Shown here: positions 58,265 through 64,000 of the stretch, piece by piece
How positions within the stretch are numbered: the first letter of the stretch is position 1
How the letters are laid out: each line of letters opens with the position of its first letter
Assembly: GCA_027924585.1 (NCBI GenBank)
Contig: BSBM01000592.1
Location: forward strand, 6,492,001 to 6,556,000
Direction of reading: 5' to 3'
DNA length: 64,000 nt
From: Larix kaempferi
Lineage: Eukaryota; Streptophyta; Pinopsida; Pinales; Pinaceae
Notes under the pieces: model-generated
Told to the model about the DNA's origin: nothing
What the model saw: only the letters and a program-made list of their open reading frames with translations
Database searches by the model: none
Program-made: the position numbers and the translations under genes

Positions 58265-60143
58265 TCAAGGCCAGTACTCCCACCATAGCAGAGTACTTGC
58301 AGCACCTTGGTCTTCTTCATTGGCAAAGTGATTACAAGCGTCTTCTTGAAGATATCCTTCATCTATTCTGAAAAGTTGTTGATACGCCTTTGAAGGAACC
58401 CCCATGCCACAGAGCGCCTCAGCCAGATGCATAAGACCTTGGTCATTGATGCAATCCATAGCAGCTATATTATTAGTACCAGATGGGTATTTCATAGATG
58501 AAGAAGCTTGCGCAATCTGACTAAGGATTTGATGTGGGGGGTTCTTGTCTTCATTTCGTATATTGACACTACAATCACTACTTGGGCTAAAAGATCCCTC
58601 TTTCTCATTCAATAACATTATTCTGAATGGCTTAAAATCCATCTTCTCTGGACCCATATCTTTCTCCTTGAAGAGCAATGTAAAATCACTGAAAGGCTTG
58701 ACATCAATATCATTCTCCTCGCCCACAGCATCTGCTGCAAGTTTCTTGCTATTTTCAATGGTGCTTGTTATATTTTTTGATGTACCCATGTCGCTATCGC
58801 TGTCCTCTTTGTAGCAATCAGCTTCTTCAGCTTTTCTTTTCAGACCCTCTAGCTCCAACATGACAGCATCATAAACTGCAAAAGAAATAATATATTTTTC
58901 TTCACATTTAGTTTTTTTTTCTTGCAACTTTGAAAAGGAAAAGAAAAGTTCTCATTTTTGCAACTTTGCTATAATTGAAACTATATATGTACTTCCTTTC
59001 TTCTCACCCTCCAAATAAAATTCCAAAGCTTTTCTTCAAAACGCAGAGGAGACAAAAAAAGATCCAGGACAAGGGATTCTACCAGCCGCCATGGGTTTGG
59101 TCACTTGGCAATTTCCAGGATTAAATTTGATTTTGAATTGATGAAGCTTAGGACTTCAATCATAATTCTTTACTTATTGACATCTAAAATCTCACATTGG
59201 TTTGAAAGGTCTACATTAGATAGTTAGGAATTGTTCATCATGATAATTCGGCGATTTATGAGTTCATACAACAATATAGGGTAAGAATGGAACTCGTGAC
59301 TCATGGGTGATTCGAACAGGTTACCTTAGACTCCATTGTGGTGTCCACTTTGCAGTTCTCAAAGAAACCCCCCACGGAAAAGAAAATAAAAATTAAAAAA
59401 AACAAACCAAATTCGTAAGGTTCTTTCTATTTCTAAAACCCAAATGTAAACCTTACTTTTCAGCCAAATTTTCTATTTTTGATTCTTGTCGTTCTAAAAT
59501 TGATCTGTATGAAAAATGTATTCAGTGGGAAATAACATATAGAAAGACCCAATCTAAAAAATTCACTGGTTCATCCATTGGTTATAGTTTCCAACCTCAC
59601 CATGGATATTTTCATTTTCCTGTTGCAGTCCCTCAAAATCAGATTTCAAAGTATCATAACTAGCTTTGAGAACGCTGTAATCTCTCTCAAGTTGCTTGGT
59701 CTTCCATCTTGCCCTTCTGTTCTAGAACCAAATAGCTACCTGTTAGGGTTGAAGGCCAAGCTCTTGAGCCAACTATATTTTCTTCTCTGGTTCCAGCTTG
59801 GTCTCGATTTCGAAACTCCTCTTTAGAGACCTCATTTGTTCTACTGTAAGTCTTCTTTTCTTAGACTCGAGTTGGTAGTTCATAAATCCATCTACTACTT
59901 CCTCATCCATCTGCTCTTCAGGATTCCCTGTAAATAATTGCAGTTTAAAAAAACATATCAGTTATTGCATCTAGAGAAGCAAGGTGCATTCTAATGTCCC
60001 CTGGAGGTTGGGGACGGAAATCGTTTGTGTGTTTGTGTATGTAACGGTGATATGAGACAGACCTGAGTTCGCCATAGGTGATAGATTGTAAGTATGGTCA
60101 TCTATATTCATTGCTAGATTGCTTCTGAACTTAGCAAATGCTT
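58265..60143 (-). pseudogene. HD-Zip class I homeobox gene, three exons, homeodomain nonsense codons
   Basis: Minus strand: exon 60143-60063 (KFRSNLAMNIDDHTYNLSPM), exon 59927-59601 with homeodomain and start of the leucine zipper, and exon 58875-58265 with the rest of the zipper and the C-terminus ending LLWWEYWP and TGA. All three junctions have GT-AG ends and keep phase. The homeodomain shows ESKKRRLTVEQMRSLKRSFE, LAQELGLQP, QVAIWF and NRRARWKTKQLERDYSVLKA, typical of class I. Three stops fall inside it: TAG 59775-59773, TAA 59745-59743 and TAG 59724-59722, at positions usually Q, R and Q. There is no frameshift, and the 203-codon last exon is fully open. HD-Zip I proteins are plant transcription factors in stress and growth responses. 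The 5' exon is not identified. Confidence 0.88.
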
Positions 60144-60149
60144 CTGCAA

Positions 60150-61460
60150 CAATACGAAATAAATGAACCCAACTCAAATCCTTAAACATATGAAGGCACC
60201 CACTAATATACAGCCACCCAGTTGAAATCCATAACCAGAGCTTCCTATCTTCATGGCCATAACGTGAGCTATGTACACACTTTCATCTAATCGATCAAAC
60301 TTAAATCCATAACCATGAGTATACATCTACTTTTATATAGGCATTCCCCTTTGTGAAATATTCATCCAATAAGCAGAGACCGTCATATATTGATCAAACA
60401 ACCACTCCCATGAAAATCCATAACCATGGCTTCCATATACCCATCACCACAACTAGAGCTCGATCAACTTATAACCACTGTCATGCAGCCATTCTGACTC
60501 AAATCCATTGGCATCCAATGTCCTCAGTTTTACAGTCATAACCTAATAGCCTCAAGGATTACCAGCATCAAATTGATCTTTTGTTTCTATTTTTGGGGGT
60601 CTGTTCTTTACTCAACAACAATAACCACCACCATAGTCATAAACAGCATCATGGAAGCTTGATTGTTGTTGAGCGTTAAGAGATTTGTTTACATTGTTTC
60701 CCTCAGATTTAATTAGCTCATAGCAATATCCCTTAATATTAGGGACAACAAGACTGTTTCTTTAACGTCTACAGCATGGAAGGCTCCTTCAAACTGTAAG
60801 AATAGCCATTGTTAATGCCACAACGCATTAAAATGTGTTGCTTGCTTGATCATGCAAAAAAACTTGATGTATAATAACAAAATCTTCTTCACACATAGAT
60901 CCGACAATCCACCCAAAACCAAGTTAGGTCTCAAAGGGCATCATAAAGATAAACATTAACATCTCATTTTTCTCAGAGCTTTAGCCTCTTGATCCTCGGT
61001 TACTCTTAATTCCTAGACCATACCCACAGCATAAAATATAAAGCATGAGCAGAATACGATATATATTGATACATAAACACAAAAGCTAGCAACAACAGAG
61101 GCTTCTTATAGTTATTAGTAAGAGTAATCTATACTATTCATATATAGAGCATAGTAATAGATCACATCAGCAACAACAAGCAGATGCTTTCAGTATCAGA
61201 TATAATTCCACAAATATATATCAAGACCTAATTGGAATATATATGTGAGCAATAATTGTCACCGTGGATTTATAGTGCTTATGTTTATACAATGGGACAC
61301 AATGACTTGGAATTGTATAAACAATTTTTAAACATATGGGACACAATATGCTAGCTGGCCTATTCTCTTGATGATTGTAAGTAACAACAATCCTTGGTGG
61401 ATTTATACTAATCTTGTATGGTGCTTATATATTTATAGTACTTACCTATTTCATTTCATT
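60150..61460. other. AT-rich stretch upstream of the HD-Zip remnant, no supported gene
   Basis: The 5' end of the HD-Zip gene should lie here or beyond, since the first identified exon starts in phase 2. I could not find a convincing start exon or promoter. Confidence 0.4.
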
Positions 61461-61467
61461 TTTTTAG

Positions 61468-62670
61468 GACATTCCTTCCAGGGAAAACAATCACATTTTC
61501 AATGTTGGCAATCTTAATAATGAGGCCACTGTCAAGCAGCTGGTAGAAATAATGACTGAGGTATGGTTCATGCTTTTCGCTGGAGTTCAAAAAATTTATT
61601 TGAATAGGTTTTTGAATAGTTTCTTGTGCTTTTGTTGTTGTCAATAGTGTTGATTTATAGTGCTTGTTTAGTTTCCATTAACCTTCATTAACATTTCATC
61701 ACAACGGAAGCATAAACTATGCTTCCTTTGTTCTGTGACAAGTCTGCAATAAATTCACTCCTCAGTTAACATTAGAACGAACTTGGAGGAACCAATAGGA
61801 GGATGAGTTGGGTCACATGATTCCAAAGAAGGCCCATATGTTTGATTTCCATTTGTGCATCTGTAAGTGTAAAAAACAACGCATCTTACAGGCTTAGTCC
61901 AAGCCTGTAGATATACGTTATTAAACTGTTGTTACAACATTTTATATCATGTTTTGCTATCTTGTTTCCATATGCTTTAAAAAGCTTAGATATCTATTTT
62001 AGTTATTGTGTAAACAGGTTAGTGAATCAGCTCTATTTACTTTAATTATAACAATGTGATATTTTTGTTTTTTAAAATTAGTAAAATGTTATAATAATAA
62101 TAACCAAATGTTCAAATTATTTCAGTAGGCCATTGGTCATCACCATCTACGAGGGTTACATTCTATTTGTGACCTGCTCCACTTGACTGACACGAGTTTA
62201 AAAGGGATGAGGCTGAGTACTAGTCCCAAGCGATTTTGATGGGTATAGCTACACCTCATATTGGGCAGGTAAGCAAAGAAAGTCTACCCTATGTAACCCA
62301 TCAGAGGAAGTTTCTTAAAGCATTTCCAAAAAAAAATGTGTAATTTCATGCCAATATGAATCTTAGGAATTTTGCACTTTTATAGGTGCTCTACATTTAT
62401 GTTATATATGAGAATTAAAAATGGCATGTAAGTTGAGATAACGCCAATAATTCACAGGTTATGCTACTTTGTTGTTTATTCAACCACGTTTATATACCTG
62501 CTGAAACTAATGCTTGGATTTTGGAACATGACAATTATAAAGAGAAAATTCTCAAGTATTACAATGAGAAAAAAATACAGATTAAAGCTGGAGGCTCTAT
62601 ATTTTGCATAGCCTCCTTTACTAAACCATTGAATTTATTAGATATCTTGGACTCCATAGAATTTTTTTGA
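61468..62670 (+). pseudogene. Exon-like blocks of an unidentified gene
   Basis: Block 1 (61468-61560) is exactly 31 codons between TTTTTTTAG and GTATGG: DIPSRENNHIFNVGNLNNEA, then VKQLVEIMTE. Block 2 (about 62126-62268), between TTTCAGTAG and GTAAGC, reads AIGHHHLRGLHSICDLLHLT and then hits TGA and TAG. Block 3 (from 62458 after TTCACAG) reads FNHVYIPAETNAWILEHDNY and KEKILKYYNEKKIQIKAGGS. Splice signals are good, but stops in block 2 suggest a pseudogene. I do not recognise the protein. Confidence 0.45.
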
Positions 62671-63159
62671 TTATTTGTTGGCAAATCTTAGGGTTAAAAT
62701 GTGTCTCTCAGCTTTTTTATGTCCCCACATTTTCACTGTGGCTTAGGGGGTTTGCATTGACTAGCTTGGGAGGTCCACACCATCCAGTTTGGGGCATATG
62801 TACCTAAGATGTCATATAAAATCCACAATGAAGAAAATTATGTTCAGGTTGATTTGTTGCAAAGAGGTCTTTAATACTGGCAGGTTAGTCAACATGAAAT
62901 TATATCGCAGGTACAGGCATGTTTTTTAATCAATATACTGGAATGAGTTCCAACATATTGAATCCATTCTCCAAAATTCTTGTATGAAGGAACATGTGAA
63001 ACTAAGTTTAGATAGTAAATTTTTATGTCCCTAGGATTTGCTCAAATCATAAATAATGATGGCTAAGAGAATTATGATCCAGGAATTTTAATAGGCATGA
63101 TGTAATCGTAGTTAGAGAACATTTTTAATTACCATAGTTTAATGTTTAAATATTTATAG

Positions 63160-63225
63160 GCCTACTGCATTATTTTTTGCAAGCAAGTTTATAGGCCTGC
63201 TGAAACTAATCCATGCAAGGTAACA
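63160..63225 (+). pseudogene. Partial duplicate of the exon at 62461
   Basis: TTTATAGGCCTGCTGAAACTAAT at about 63189 repeats TTTATATACCTGCTGAAACTAAT at about 62490. The peptide VYRPAETNPC parallels VYIPAETNAW. Preceding residues differ, so only the middle of the exon is shared. Confidence 0.5.
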
Positions 63226-63229
63226 ATTC

Positions 63230-63370
63230 GTATGATTGTAAAGTACAACCAACAAGAACATAAATCTGCCCCTGCCAAGTACAACCAACAACTCAGAAAA
63301 TTGCCCCTGTAAAGTGCAACCAGCAAAACTTAGAAATATGCCTTTGTAAGGTACAATCAACACAACATAA
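63230..63370. repeat. Four tandem copies of a 35-38-bp unit
   Basis: TGTAAAGTACAACCAACA and the variants TGCCAAGTACAACCAACA, TGTAAAGTGCAACCAGCA and TGTAAGGTACAATCAACA start each copy, with a variable A-rich half that ends TGCCCC or similar. Confidence 0.85.
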
Positions 63371-63901
63371 AACTATACCTTCAAATCTATATAGGCTGAA
63401 TTGAAAAGATGCTTAGAACAGCAAGGAAGGTGCTCTATCAACAATGATTGGACATACTTCTCTTCTAAGCAATTGTTTGTTGGGCTTGGGGGTGTATGAT
63501 CTATGTGGCATAGGGTATGAGGCCTACCCCTAAGCTTTGTTGAAAGCCATAGCTATGGATCACCTCTTGCCACATCTTTACTAACAAGTATATTGGCAGT
63601 ATATATATTGGCATTCTCATCTCATAGAATACATTATTATTGCATTTCCTCTTTGATATTTCCAAAATAGAAATAAAGAAATATAGTAATGCCCACAAGA
63701 AACCACAATAAGTCAACAGGACTAGAAGAAGGGATAACGAATCATTATTAGTGGGAACCATTGTAGCAAGAACAAAAGATGAAGGCTTAGACGATATGGT
63801 TATAAATTTATAAATAAGGCAAGACTATTTTTTTATGAGATTTTTCTTAGCTCTGATCTATAATGTATTGCTACTATCCATCTTCATACATACCAAAGAT
63901 T

Positions 63902-63927
63902 GTCACCATTGTGGAAGCAATGGTGAC
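63902..63927. repeat. Perfect 10-bp inverted repeat, candidate CACTA sub-terminal motif
   Basis: GTCACCATTG and CAATGGTGAC are exact reverse complements separated by six bases. The GTCACC/GGTGAC core also occurs repeatedly in the first 250 bp after the CACTA terminus at 45986, which is why I link the two ends. Confidence 0.6.
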
Positions 63928-64000
63928 GTTTCACCGTTATCCTTTAAGGACCATTATAATTTTTTTTTTACAATTTTAATTGAAATGGAAACGGTCCTTT

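Larger units (their letters stand above)
45986..64000 (+). mobile_element. Possible large CACTA element running to or just past the window edge
   Basis: The left end is clear. At the right edge the reverse complement starts AAAGGACCGTTTCC and continues with GGTCCTTAAAGGATAACGG and GTCACCATTG inverted pairs. That is the composition of the left sub-terminal region and typical of CACTA ends just inside the terminus. The terminus itself would lie just outside the window. No transposase (TNP1/TNP2) domain is seen inside, so an intact element would be non-autonomous. Alternatively the two ends belong to different elements. Confidence 0.35.

Noticed and set aside
61468-63225. Exon blocks as upstream exons of the HD-Zip gene
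   Set aside because: They lie on the opposite strand, and the peptides have nothing in common with HD-Zip N-termini.
1-64000. CRISPR-like arrays or bacterial operon structure
   Set aside because: Regular repeats here (68 bp, 148 bp, 54 bp) are contiguous tandem units without unique spacers, and the sequence is plant nuclear DNA.

Overview
The window looks like nuclear DNA of a seed plant with a large, repeat-rich genome. The grounds are two very large Ty3/gypsy elements nested one inside the other, an En/Spm (CACTA) terminus, long AT-rich stretches without genes, microsatellites, and eroded copies of plant genes that still carry GT-AG introns (an HD-Zip class I homeobox gene, a LIP5/VTA1-like gene) plus an apparently intronless PRP3 splicing-factor copy. 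The style suggests a gymnosperm, but nothing seen here fixes the species. No gene in the window is intact. There is no rRNA, tRNA, CRISPR array or bacterial-type operon.

Layout. 1-5049: degenerate tandem repeats, a 218-bp near-perfect foldback (365-582), AT-rich DNA with a CT/TA microsatellite, and the left part of an old LTR. 5050-33053: an LTR retrotransposon (outer element) with LTRs 5050-5886 and 32210-33053. It encodes gag with five zinc knuckles, protease, RT, RNase H and integrase in one frame, then an extra ORF ending in a long coiled coil. Its gag is split by a second, younger Tat-like retrotransposon (inner element, 7116-23075) flanked by a perfect 5-bp duplication, CAGAG. The inner element has a tRNA-Arg-type primer site, a proline-rich gag, protease, RT, RNase H, integrase, a second archaeal-type RNase H after integrase, an antisense gene with its own intron, and 148-bp tandem repeats. 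The outer element itself sits in the LTR of a third, related element whose remains continue from 33054 to about 33990.

33990-45985: a 68-bp minisatellite, long AT-rich stretches, an unidentified gene remnant on the minus strand with six exons, a pair of 0.6-0.7 kb direct repeats, the PRP3 pseudogene, a tandem-repeat ORF and a 0.68-kb ATC/ATG microsatellite. 45986-64000 starts with a perfect CACTA terminal motif. The last 100 bases of the window resemble the opposite subterminal region, so much of this part could be one large CACTA element carrying fragments of host genes (LIP5-like, HD-Zip I and three sets of unidentified exons). That is a testable inference, not a demonstration.

Decay pattern. 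In both retroelements and the gene remnants many breaks are single C-to-T or G-to-A changes (CAG to TAG, CGA to TGA, TGG to TAG/TGA). The outer gag-pol can be followed for thousands of bases without a clear frameshift. This fits long silencing with cytosine methylation in CHG and CG contexts. By eye the outer LTRs are about 92% identical and the inner LTRs about 95%, which agrees with the nesting order.
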